A stretch of DNA of 13,307 nucleotides from an uncultured Eggerthellaceae bacterium (GCA_946626265.1 CAMOUE010000041.1:1-13307), one strand, 5' to 3'. Counted from the stretch's first letter, positions 5,523-13,307 are shown. Numbers and translations: made by a program. The notes: a model not told the origin generated them from the sequence alone.

Positions 5523-8500
5523 CTACGTGAGCAAACTCATGATCTCCGCTACTTCGCCCTCATCGCGCCTGCGACGCCTGAACAGGTAGTAATAAGACGT
5601 CGGCAATGCGATGAGCAGAATCGCCAGGCACGTCAGCGCACCCGATTTGCTCTCTGACGTCATTGCCTGCTGCACAGCGTCGACAAGCTCCTCGCCTGCC
5701 TGGCCCGTCGCATTCGAGGCATTGCCGCCGCCCGCGTTCGCAGTCCCGCTTCCGCCATTGGACGCACCGCCATCGGACGTGCCGCCGGCCCCAGCCGCTC
5801 CGGCTTTATCCGACGCTGCCGAAGCGCTTTGACTGCCAGCAGCTCCAGAAGCCCCCGTCGAGCCGTCGCTCTTCGTCGAGCCGCTGCCATCGTCGTACTT
5901 GCCCAAGCGCAATCCGGAGAAATCCTCGTCATCGAACTCCGAATCGCTGACGGGGGTGCTGATCAGAATCGAACCGAGCCATTCGGTCCCCGCCGGCGTC
6001 CCATCCGTCCCAGTCGATTCGTACGGCTGACCCCAGCCATCGTCCCCTGAGCCGTCTCCCGAGGCGTCTCCGGCCTCGACCGTCGAAGCGTCCGACACGC
6101 CTCCCTCGGCTCCTCCATCACGAGATGCGCCCTGGCCGTCCTGGCCGTCCTGGCCACTTCGGTTTTCTTGGCCGCCCTGGCTCTCCCGGCTGCCCTGGCC
6201 CCCATCGCCGTCGCCGTTGCCGCCGTTTTCGGCGCCGTCTTCAGATCGGGTTCCAGCGTTTTCGCCGGACCTGCTTCCGGAATCGCTTCCCGTATCCGAT
6301 TTCGCAGCACCACCTGACCCGCCAGGCGATTGAGATGCATCCGCAGACGACCCGCCAGAAGGCTTCTTGCCCGAGCCGCCGGACGTCGAACCACCCGATG
6401 ATTCAGACGATGGCTTTCCGCCACCATCGACGTTTCCACTACCATCATGGCTTCCATCATCGTTATCGCTGCCAGCTGGCTTCACGATATCAAACGTCGT
6501 CGAGAGCGTCTGCTGCTCGTAATTTGCCGCATTTACGAGCGCGATCCTGACGGTGTACCGACTGGCATCCTTGACTTGGGAAGCATAGACGCGCGCGCCG
6601 GAGGCATTCAGATACTGCACGGTGTATTCGCGGGCATCGAGCGTGCGGGACCCGCTTCGGACGACGACCTTCGGCGAAAGCGCCTTGCCCGTATAGGTCA
6701 GCGCCTCGATGGAATCGAGCGAAACGGGAGCCTTCTTCACGGAGAACTCCGCACTCACGGCGCCGGTGGCTGCATCGACCTCGTAGCAACCGCTGGCCGT
6801 GGGCACGATTCGCACAATGTAGTCCCCGGCCTCGATGACCGACCCGATACCCGCGTACCGCCCCGCCGAAGTGTAGAACGACGCCCGATACTCGCTTGCA
6901 GTCAGCACTCGTTCGCCGCTGCGCACCGAGAGGACGGGAGTTTGTCCGCTCCCGGTGTACACCAGGTCGGACGCCTCGACGGCGAGGGGCGCGGGGACGA
7001 TTCGATATTCCGCTTCCGCCATGTTCCCGCCATTTGCGAAATCGCTGCGAACGCTCTCTACCGGCGTCACGCGAATGAGGTAGCTGCCAGCGACGACCAG
7101 CCTGGAGCGGTCCGCTTTATAGGAGCTCGCCTTGGATCCGACGCGGTACTCGACCTGATAGTATTCCTGTGGGAGCACGACCTCGCCCGCCCTCGCGACC
7201 AGTTCGGGAACGAGCACGCTCCCATCGTAAACCGCGTCGGGAATCTCGTCCAGGGAGAGCACGGCTGGCTCGACCGCAAACGACCGACGGTCGACGCTTC
7301 CCGCATAGTTTCCCTTTCCTTCCACCGAAACCTCGTAAGATCCGGCATGGATGATCTGGCTCGCGTCGATCGACATCCCCCGATACGAATAGGAGGCTTC
7401 GTAGTCGTCCCCAAGCGTCAGGGCTGCCTGCCCGCCTTCGAGGACGCCTTCCACGTCGACGGGGACCTCGAGCGGCTGCGCTTTGAAACCGAGCGGTGCG
7501 ATCTCGTTCGCAATTACCAGTTGAGCTGGATTTATGTCGTATACGACGTTGATCGTGCCCTCCAGGCCACCAATGCCCGTCACCTCGATGCGGTACGACG
7601 CCGCGTCGACGAGGTCTTCGGGTCCGATGCCCCATTCGACCTCCCCCGTGTCAGCGTCGACCCGACCGTAGCCGACGGTGTAATCCACGCCCTCCGTCAA
7701 TCTTCTGCCCAGAAGGGCACCGCCCTGTGCTGGACCAGTCGGCGCACCTCCATTCGAAGGGCCAAGCCCGACCGCAGAGCCGGCAACCAACTCGAGTGTG
7801 GATTCCGTCGCGGGACCGTCTTCCCCGTCTCCCTCGGAATCGCCTGAGCGCTTGACCGCGCGAACGATGAGGTCGGGCACTTGGGCCTTCCCGTTGTAGC
7901 GCACGGACGCGACAGGATCGACCTCGAAGGACGAGCTGACGACGTTGAGGCCGACCTCGCGGCTTCCCTCGTAGTTGCCGATGCCGTTCACCACGACACG
8001 GTAAGACCCGACTTCAACCACCGCATTGCGGTCGATTGCCTCGCCATCCTGATCGAACACCTCGACCGTGTAATCGAGGCCTTCCTCGAGCACGTCGTTC
8101 GAACCGGAGCGCGAAACCACGGGCGCAATAGCCACCGGCTCGCCTGTGTAGGCGACTTCCGGCAGCTGTCCAACCGTTATTCCCGCGCGCGAGATTTCGA
8201 ACGGCTTCTCGTCAACCGATCCCGCATAGTTTCCCTGGCCCGTGACGACGACCGAATAGACTCCGGGCTCGCATACGTCCGACGCATCGATGGGGGCTCC
8301 GTCCCGATGGAATTCCACCGAGTACTCGGACCCCAACGTCAACGTCTCGCCATCCGAGTTGACGACCGATACCTTCGGCGTGCGGGCTTCTCCCGTGTAC
8401 GTGACGGACTCGACATCCGAAACCGAGACGAGACCAGGAAGAATCTCAAATTCCAGGAAGAAGTAGCTTCCGTTCGTCTCGTAGTTGCCGAGACCTTCGA

Positions 8501-11500
8501 CCTTGATTTCGTGCGTGCCGACCGATATGCAATCGTCGTTCACCGTAAACAGGCTCGCCTCGTAGTCCTTCCCTTCGCGCATGTCCGTGACGAGCACGTC
8601 CTGAACCGTCGGCGCCTTTCCGGTGTAGCGAATCTCATGCGAAACGTCGAATGCAGAGCGGGGCAGGAGCGTCGCGCTCACTTCCAGACGCCTGCTCACC
8701 GTCCCCGCATATTTTCCGCAACCTGTAACAGAGACCGCATATTTGCCCACGTCGCATATGCCATCGGCCTCGATGGGCTTGCCATCGCCTCCCATGTAGG
8801 ACACCGTGTAGTCGTCGCCCTGCACGAGCACGTCGCCGACCGCATTGTGCACGACGATATCGAGCACTTGGGGCTCGCCTTTATAGGTAAGGGTGCTCGG
8901 AAGGAAGAAAGACGAAGAGGTCAGCCACTCGACATCGGCCTTCCCTATGACTGGATAGCCATCGTTCTCGTTTCGCTCATCCGCCGCATAGACGCCATCG
9001 ATGTTCAGCTCGGACACGAACGGGCCCGATTGCATGAAAGCGGAAGACCGGGACTCGGAAACCCCCTCGACATCTGCAGTCGAATCGAACGCTCTGCGCG
9101 CCGAGCCTTCGAGATAATAGCAATTGGACACGAGAGCCGTCGCCGCCTTCGTCGCCCCCGTGGCGATAGCCCCCGAACGCGTAGCGCTCCGCGCGCTCAC
9201 CGAGCCAGCAGCGTAGCAATTCGCAACGGTGACGTCCGAGAACAGGGTGCCGACAATTCCCGCGGCGCGCGCGGACGAATCGCCCGTCGCTTCGACGATG
9301 CCCGTGTTGTAGCAGTTCTTGATGGAGAGGTCGCTCATCGAGGCGCCGGGCTTTCCCACGATGCCGGCGGCCACGGCCGTCCTCGTCGGCGCCGTGTTGC
9401 GCACCACGCCCCGGTTCCAGCACGATTGCACCGTGATGGACGTGTGCTGCAACGTGCCCGTCACTCCCACGACGCCTCCGATGGCAGCATCGCTCGAATC
9501 GGCCGCCGTGCATGCGACCGTGCCCTCGTTGGCGCAGTTGGCCACAAGCGGTCCTTCGCCGGCAACGCTCGCGGTCGAGGAAACCGAGCCTACTACACCG
9601 GCAACGCGGCCCCGATCGGCTTCGACCGTGCCCTTGTTGACGCAGCCCCGGATGGTGAACGACCCTCCATGCGCGGCTCCGACGATTCCGCCGGCATTCG
9701 CATAGCTTCCCACCCACGAAGCGTTTCCCGATAGGAAGGCAATCGAGATGTCAGCCTCGTTCACGCAATCGATGATCGAACAACCGTCTCCGATATGGCC
9801 TGCTATCCCGCCGAAATCGGAATGGGAGCCGCTTTGATTTTGGAACGCAAGCGTACCGTGGGCCGTGCAGTCGACTATCGAGGAGGGCGCGCCGGCAGAC
9901 TCGACCAAGCCGCATACGATTCCACATCCCTGATTGCTGCAGGCGACATCCGCCGTGACATCGCAGGACCTGATCGTGGAACCGAATACGCATCCGGCGA
10001 GGCCAGCCGTGTAATACGAGCCGAAACCGGTCACGTGCACGCCGTCGAGGACCACATCATGGACCGAAGCGTTGGCGAGCGACCCGAAGAAACCGGCGGC
10101 AATCGTTTGGTCGACGCCGCCGTCCGACTTCGTGCGCTTCGCTATCGTCATGTTCGACAGCTTGAAGCTGCCACCATCGAATTCTCCCGAAAACGGCTTG
10201 CGCGTACCCGCATTGATTCCGTCCATGTAGCCGATGCTGTGAATCCCGTTTCCCCCGAAATCCATGTTGCCGAGCACGTGCAGACGCTTTCCCTCGAACC
10301 TCATCGACTGGTCGGGATCGGTCATCCTCGAAAGAGCGGCGATGTCTGCAGGCGTCCTCAGGTACAAGTCGTCTTCTTCGAGATGGTTGTCGAACCATCT
10401 GCGGTCGATTTGAGCGCCATCCCACGCTTGCTGCGGTTTAAGCCTCAACGGAGTAGTGGAATCGGCGCTGAGCGCAAGGGCTCCCTCGAGCGTCTCGCAG
10501 CCCGCAGCCTTGACGACGTACCGGTACGTGCCGACCGGCAGATCTATCTGGGCTACAGCTTGCGATGGGGTGTGCGAGGACCCTCGGCCTTCACCTGCGG
10601 CCGCATCCTGGTCGATGGTTTCGCCAGCGCCTTCGCCTGAAAACCCGGTTTCACCTTGAACCGAAAAACACAGCTCGTCGTCGTGATAGAGGTAGAGCAC
10701 GGGATCGTGGTCGCCGAACGCAACTCCTTCTGGAGCGTCGATCTCGAATACCTGATTCGAAGGCGACGCTTCTTCGAGGGAAATGGACTCCTCGCGAGGC
10801 CCGTACGACACTTCGAAGGCGCGCTCGCCCGAATCGATGTGGCCGAACGCGTGAGCCTCAAAGGCGTACGAGCCGTTCACCAGCGCATAGGACCAGACAA
10901 CCCGTCCGCCTTCGACCGTGCTGGACGTTGGCGAAAGCTTGTTTCCCTCGGAATCACGCATCGTGACCTTAGCCGTATCCGGCTCGACGGCCACGGTCAC
11001 GCGGTACCGCTCCGAAACGAGACGCTGCGGACTCACGACATCAGCCGTGTTGACGATGACGGCAGCCACGGAATCGACGTAACCGCGTTTCTGCACGGTG
11101 CTCACGTATTGTCCGGGCGCTACATCGGGGAACCGGGCCTCGTAGCTCTTGCCATCCGCCGAAAGCTGCATGTCCTTCGATCCGAGCTCGTTCCCATCGT
11201 CGTCGCTCAACGTCACACGCGGCGCGCTTCCCTCGTCGTTGTGCCCGTCGACCACGACCGCCCTCACGAGCACCTGGTAGGTACGCGCCGGGTTTTGCCA
11301 CTGGAGAATCGGATACGCGCCATTGGGCCCTTCGTCTCCATCCGGGCTCGCTGCGAACTCCTCGCCGAGCTGCTCGACGGCATCCGCAGAAGCGAGCTCG
11401 GACGAGCTGACGCGCTTCGCGCACGTTGCCGGCCATTCCCCATCTGCGTTTCCGAACAGAGGCAGTGTTTCATCTCCAAGATAGAGGTTGTTGAACCATC

Positions 11501-12899
11501 CCGTTTCTGCAGAGGAAAGCACCGGAAGGATGGCGTGGTCGCAGAGTGCCGATTCGCGTCCCCCGCTCGACAAAATCGCACCTGCAAGGTAGCAGTTGCG
11601 CACGGAGAGCGCGGGAGATGTCGCCGAAGCGCCTCCAGCTGCAGCGCGGCTTCCACGTTCGTACGACAACACGCCCGACGCATTCCCCGCAGCCGTCGTG
11701 ACGTCGCCGAGCTGTGCGCAATTCTCGATTAGGAGCTTGGCCGACGAGTGGTCGTTGACGCCGACGCCTCCAACCAACCCGGCGCACGAGGCCGCGCCCG
11801 TTGCAACCACGGTGCCTGCGTTGACGCACCCGCTCACCACCATGCGTCCCTCGATATCGGCCGCGCCCACGACGCCGCCGACCGTGCATGAATCGTTCTT
11901 CGTGGAGTCCGTTCGCACGTCGCCCTTGTTCCAGCAGTTGCGCACTTCGGTAACGCACGACTCGTCATCGGATTCCGATCCGATGACGCCGACGATGCCG
12001 CCCGCATACTGTGTCCGAGTCACAATAGAGCCTTCGAACACACAGCCAACTATCGAGGAGCCCGTGGAAAGGGATTTGATGATGTCCTTTCCTTCGTCGT
12101 CTGTCCCCACCACTATCGATCCGGTGACCATGGAACCCGCTGCGCCCACTACTCCGCCCGTATTCCCCTTGTTGGGGTCCGCGTTCCATTGATTCACGTA
12201 GTTGAACGAGATGTCGACACGGCTCGTGCAATCGTAGATGCCTCCAGCCCAAACGCTTCCGACGACGCCGGCGGACCCCTGGGTCGTCGTACCGAAATCC
12301 GTGTTCGAGTCGAGGCTTCCTTCGACGGTCAGGTTCTGGATAACGCCTTTTCGCACCACGCCGAAGAGCGAGGGGCCATCGCCGCGCATGCCTGAAATCA
12401 CATGGCCTTGCCCGTCGAACAACCCCGAGAAATAGCGGCTGCCATAGTTGTTCGCAATCGGCGTGTGCCAGAAATAGCCCGAGAGGTCGAGATCCGCCGC
12501 AAGAAGCACCGTCTTGCCTGCGAAGTGGGGGTCGAGCACCGAGCCAGCAACGTCCTGCGACCCCTTCGGGATTATCTTTCCGGCAGAATCGTAGTAGACG
12601 GCCGTGGCCTCGCCCATGAGGTAGCCCATTCCGGCAAACTGTTCTTCTGTTTCTATAACGTATGTATCTTCATCCTGATGGAAGACATACCACGACACGT
12701 CGATGGGACCGTCGTTGAACGTGGCAACGAACTCTCCGTCATCCGCATGAGCGATCGCCGGACAACATACGAGCCCGCACAGAAGGGCGAGGAGACATGC
12801 GGCGGCGAGTACGCGTGCACGCACGAAAACCGCAAGGCAAGAACCTGCCAGCTTGCGCCCAGTCGCTCCACATGCGAAGCGTTGCATGCCTCCCCGCAC
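5523..12899 (-). CDS. Giant TM-anchored surface protein with GLUG solenoids and MBG-like repeats
   Basis: With a GTG start at 12899 (AGGAG 5 nt upstream) the product is 2458 aa; ATG 12953 (18 residues longer) and ATG 12887 are alternatives. Order of parts, numbered from the GTG: signal peptide 1-52 (cleavage AHA/DD); GLUG solenoid 1 about 66-536, opening D-V-S-W-Y and ending Y-P-I-L-Q-W; a Y-x-V-x-V-x-V beta region of carboxypeptidase-regulatory or PEGA style about 537-825; GLUG solenoid 2 about 826-1325, ending Y-P-V-I-G-K; nine MBG-like repeats about 1327-2140 (Y-T-G-x-A, D-Y-x-V, G-N-Y-A-G-S-V); an acidic Gly/Ser-rich stalk about 2140-2417; TM helix 2420-2440; and an 18-residue basic tail starting R-R-R-R-R. 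There is no LPXTG. It is probably a long fibrillar surface protein held in the membrane. Adhesion or ligand capture is plausible, but the ligand is unknown. First gene of the set; a TATAAT lies upstream at 13035-13030. Confidence 0.92.
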   Translation of the reverse strand: MRGGMQRFACGATGRKLAGSCLAVFVRARVLAAACLLALLCGLVCCPAIAHADDGEFVATFNDGPIDVSWYVFHQDEDTYVIETEEQFAGMGYLMGEATAVYYDSAGKIIPKGSQDVAGSVLDPHFAGKTVLLAADLDLSGYFWHTPIANNYGSRYFSGLFDGQGHVISGMRGDGPSLFGVVRKGVIQNLTVEGSLDSNTDFGTTTQGSAGVVGSVWAGGIYDCTSRVDISFNYVNQWNADPNKGNTGGVVGAAGSMVTGSIVVGTDDEGKDIIKSLSTGSSIVGCVFEGSIVTRTQYAGGIVGVIGSESDDESCVTEVRNCWNKGDVRTDSTKNDSCTVGGVVGAADIEGRMVVSGCVNAGTVVATGAASCAGLVGGVGVNDHSSAKLLIENCAQLGDVTTAAGNASGVLSYERGSRAAAGGASATSPALSVRNCYLAGAILSSGGRESALCDHAILPVLSSAETGWFNNLYLGDETLPLFGNADGEWPATCAKRVSSSELASADAVEQLGEEFAASPDGDEGPNGAYPILQWQNPARTYQVLVRAVVVDGHNDEGSAPRVTLSDDDGNELGSKDMQLSADGKSYEARFPDVAPGQYVSTVQKRGYVDSVAAVIVNTADVVSPQRLVSERYRVTVAVEPDTAKVTMRDSEGNKLSPTSSTVEGGRVVWSYALVNGSYAFEAHAFGHIDSGERAFEVSYGPREESISLEEASPSNQVFEIDAPEGVAFGDHDPVLYLYHDDELCFSVQGETGFSGEGAGETIDQDAAAGEGRGSSHTPSQAVAQIDLPVGTYRYVVKAAGCETLEGALALSADSTTPLRLKPQQAWDGAQIDRRWFDNHLEEDDLYLRTPADIAALSRMTDPDQSMRFEGKRLHVLGNMDFGGNGIHSIGYMDGINAGTRKPFSGEFDGGSFKLSNMTIAKRTKSDGGVDQTIAAGFFGSLANASVHDVVLDGVHVTGFGSYYTAGLAGCVFGSTIRSCDVTADVACSNQGCGIVCGLVESAGAPSSIVDCTAHGTLAFQNQSGSHSDFGGIAGHIGDGCSIIDCVNEADISIAFLSGNASWVGSYANAGGIVGAAHGGSFTIRGCVNKGTVEADRGRVAGVVGSVSSTASVAGEGPLVANCANEGTVACTAADSSDAAIGGVVGVTGTLQHTSITVQSCWNRGVVRNTAPTRTAVAAGIVGKPGASMSDLSIKNCYNTGIVEATGDSSARAAGIVGTLFSDVTVANCYAAGSVSARSATRSGAIATGATKAATALVSNCYYLEGSARRAFDSTADVEGVSESRSSAFMQSGPFVSELNIDGVYAADERNENDGYPVIGKADVEWLTSSSFFLPSTLTYKGEPQVLDIVVHNAVGDVLVQGDDYTVSYMGGDGKPIEADGICDVGKYAVSVTGCGKYAGTVSRRLEVSATLLPRSAFDVSHEIRYTGKAPTVQDVLVTDMREGKDYEASLFTVNDDCISVGTHEIKVEGLGNYETNGSYFFLEFEILPGLVSVSDVESVTYTGEARTPKVSVVNSDGETLTLGSEYSVEFHRDGAPIDASDVCEPGVYSVVVTGQGNYAGSVDEKPFEISRAGITVGQLPEVAYTGEPVAIAPVVSRSGSNDVLEEGLDYTVEVFDQDGEAIDRNAVVEVGSYRVVVNGIGNYEGSREVGLNVVSSSFEVDPVASVRYNGKAQVPDLIVRAVKRSGDSEGDGEDGPATESTLELVAGSAVGLGPSNGGAPTGPAQGGALLGRRLTEGVDYTVGYGRVDADTGEVEWGIGPEDLVDAASYRIEVTGIGGLEGTINVVYDINPAQLVIANEIAPLGFKAQPLEVPVDVEGVLEGGQAALTLGDDYEASYSYRGMSIDASQIIHAGSYEVSVEGKGNYAGSVDRRSFAVEPAVLSLDEIPDAVYDGSVLVPELVARAGEVVLPQEYYQVEYRVGSKASSYKADRSRLVVAGSYLIRVTPVESVRSDFANGGNMAEAEYRIVPAPLAVEASDLVYTGSGQTPVLSVRSGERVLTASEYRASFYTSAGRYAGIGSVIEAGDYIVRIVPTASGCYEVDAATGAVSAEFSVKKAPVSLDSIEALTYTGKALSPKVVVRSGSRTLDAREYTVQYLNASGARVYASQVKDASRYTVRIALVNAANYEQQTLSTTFDIVKPAGSDNDDGSHDGSGNVDGGGKPSSESSGGSTSGGSGKKPSGGSSADASQSPGGSGGAAKSDTGSDSGSRSGENAGTRSEDGAENGGNGDGDGGQGSRESQGGQENRSGQDGQDGQGASRDGGAEGGVSDASTVEAGDASGDGSGDDGWGQPYESTGTDGTPAGTEWLGSILISTPVSDSEFDDEDFSGLRLGKYDDGSGSTKSDGSTGASGAAGSQSASAASDKAGAAGAGGTSDGGASNGGSGTANAGGGNASNATGQAGEELVDAVQQAMTSESKSGALTCLAILLIALPTSYYYLFRRRRRDEGEVAEIMSLLT
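5645..6478 (-). repeat. Low-complexity stalk with a 9-bp tandem repeat
   Basis: About 278 codons are dominated by Gly, Ser, Asp, Glu, Asn and Ala, giving an acidic, probably disordered or wall-spanning stalk just before the C-terminal TM helix. At 6132-6155 the plus strand shows ctggccgtc about 2.7 times in tandem, encoding G-Q-D-G-Q-D-G-Q. The unit is three codons, so slippage would change stalk length without shifting frame. Codons near 5905-6040 form a more ordered island (T-E-W-L-G-S-I-L-I-S-T). Confidence 0.7.
6479..8910 (-). repeat. Array of about nine MBG-like / immunoglobulin-like repeats
   Basis: Units of roughly 80-110 residues begin near 8905, 8650, 8420, 8170, 7925, 7510, 7245, 6980 and 6720. 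The shared plan is a strand with Y-T-G-x-A and a following P-x-V, G-x-D-Y-x-V or G-x-E-Y-x-V, a G-x-Y-x-V-x-V strand, then G-N-Y-A-G-S-V and a final F-x-I. This matches the MBG (mostly beta, Gly-rich) repeats of large bacterial surface proteins that act as a stalk. The units have diverged, so slippage at the DNA level is unlikely. Unit five carries a Gly/Ser/Asp-rich insertion. Confidence 0.75.
8925..10425 (-). repeat. GLUG solenoid 2 within the giant protein
   Basis: A second complete solenoid opens with its own cap (T-P-A-D-I-A-A-L-S-R, G-N-M-D-F-G-G, F-S-G-E-F-D-G-G-S-F) and ends D-G-Y-P-V-I-G-K. It carries the same C-x-N-x-G-x-V and G-I-V-G repeats as solenoid 1. Two complete cap-to-end units in one chain indicate duplication of a whole domain rather than simple repeat expansion. 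Boundaries are approximate. Confidence 0.75.
11290..12705 (-). repeat. GLUG solenoid 1 within the giant protein
   Basis: This segment encodes a beta-solenoid cap (E-E-Q-F-A-G-M, L-D-L-S-G-Y-F-W, F-S-G-L-F-D-G-Q-G-H-V-I) followed by repeated strands of the form V-x-N-C-x-N-x-G-x-V and A-G-G-I-V-G. Cys residues recur at the same repeat position (V-G-C, R-N-C, S-G-C, E-N-C), forming a ladder. It ends with N-G-A-Y-P-I-L-Q-W, the usual end of such domains. Boundaries are approximate. Confidence 0.75.
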
Positions 12900-13029
12900 C
12901 AATTCTCCTATCAAGCGAGACGACCTTGCCGCCCCGCATATCTTTATCCCCATTGGACGAAACTCTGCTCGTCGACTTCATCCGCCTTATGCCACAAGAG
13001 CATTGGTTATCTCGAAATTGCTTTTCAGA

Positions 13030-13035
13030 ATTATA
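13030..13035 (-). promoter_or_regulatory. Probable -10 box of the minus-strand gene set
   Basis: A perfect TATAAT on the minus strand lies in a marked AT-rich patch (about 13010-13090), roughly 75 nt before the ATG at 12953 and 130 nt before the preferred GTG at 12899. The best -35 candidate about 16 nt upstream (ATGGAA) is weak. The rest of the 12954-13206 gap holds the start region of the divergent gene; I see no terminator or RNA gene in it. Confidence 0.5.
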
Positions 13036-13206
13036 CTACTGAATATATATTTTCCATTTTGTTTATTTCTATTGTCGAATAATACGAAACAGGATGAACC
13101 GTGACGGCAATTGTGAAGAGCGCGGTGCGGCGGTTCGTTCATTGCAAGCAGGCGGCATACTGCAGTTGTTCGCAAGAGAAGAAACCAGACGAAAGGAAGT
13201 CACACC

Positions 13207-13307
13207 ATGAAGATCAGCGCACGCAACCAGATCAAGGGCACCGTCAAGACCGTCCGCGAGGGCGCGGTGAACGCCGTGGTCGTCATCTGCCGCGGCAACC
13301 ACAACCC
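13207..13307 (+). CDS. Partial TOBE-domain molybdopterin-binding (molbindin, Mop) protein
   Basis: The plus-strand frame opens at ATG 13207 and runs off the right edge after 33 full codons. It reads MKISARNQIKGTVKTVREGA followed by V-N-A-V-V-V-I. This is the standard start of molbindins and other TOBE-type molybdate-binding proteins (M-K-x-S-A-R-N-x-x-x-G-x-V). Such small proteins bind molybdate or tungstate in the cytoplasm, as storage or as part of molybdenum homeostasis; a TOBE domain within a larger regulator cannot be excluded because the C-terminus is missing. AAAGGAAG lies 7 nt before the ATG. It is transcribed divergently from the surface-protein set, and nothing in the window shows a functional link between them. 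Confidence 0.88.
   Translation, partial: MKISARNQIKGTVKTVREGAVNAVVVICRGNHN

Noticed and set aside
5580..5640. LPTS near the C-terminus of the giant protein as a sortase signal
   Set aside because: It sits inside the hydrophobic helix rather than before it and is not LPXTG.
6447..9734. Long plus-strand open frames of 466 and 617 codons opposite the giant gene
   Set aside because: They lie antisense to strong repeat-domain coding sequence, have Arg/His-rich compositions with no recognisable motifs, and are typical of high-GC antisense shadows.
13040..13070. ModE-type molybdate operator in the divergent gap
   Set aside because: There is one ATATATAT run but no second inverted half-site at the expected distance; AT-richness explains it.
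1..13307. tRNA, rRNA, CRISPR array, insertion sequence or attachment site
   Set aside because: I saw no cloverleaf, no spaced identical repeats, no transposase and no terminal inverted repeats on either strand by eye.

Overview
The window looks like a chromosomal piece of a high-GC, Gram-positive actinobacterium, most probably Coriobacteriia/Eggerthellaceae. This rests on codon use, lipoprotein and signal-peptide style, a divergent molbindin-type gene, and a TM-anchored giant surface protein built from GLUG and MBG-like repeats. The taxon is inferred; there is no rRNA or marker gene here to prove it.

Almost everything lies on the minus strand as one tightly packed set of genes, probably an operon, reading from right to left: (i) a ~2458-aa surface protein (12899-5523) with a signal peptide, two GLUG solenoids, carboxypeptidase-regulatory-like beta domains, about nine MBG-like repeats, a ~280-aa disordered stalk and a C-terminal TM helix; (ii) a 458-aa GLUG protein with an N-terminal signal anchor (5474-4098); (iii) a third GLUG protein with a signal peptide and C-terminal TM helix, whose reading frame is broken by one in-frame TGA (4134-2296); (iv) a MotA/TolQ/ExbB-family proton-channel subunit (2286-1561); (v) a DUF2149 protein whose single TM helix carries an ExbD/TolR-like Asp (1574-1218); (vi) a parvulin-like lipoprotein lacking the usual histidines (1221-178); (vii) the first 39 codons of another lipoprotein, cut by the left edge (119-1). 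Genes iii-vi are separated by 9 bp or less, or overlap, consistent with translational coupling.

On the right, a ~250-bp AT-rich intergenic region with a consensus TATAAT separates this set from a divergent plus-strand gene (13207 onward) that begins like a molybdopterin-binding TOBE/Mop protein and runs off the window.

The main idea is that the locus encodes a proton-motive-force-driven surface machine in a bacterium expected to lack an outer membrane. The ExbB-like protein and the DUF2149 protein would form the motor. Three membrane-anchored GLUG proteins with different topologies (C-anchored, N-anchored, and signal peptide plus C-anchor) would be the extracellular part, and the parvulin-like and other lipoproteins would be folding or accessory factors. 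The substrate or task (adhesion, movement, or uptake of a polymer, metal or tetrapyrrole) cannot be read from the window.
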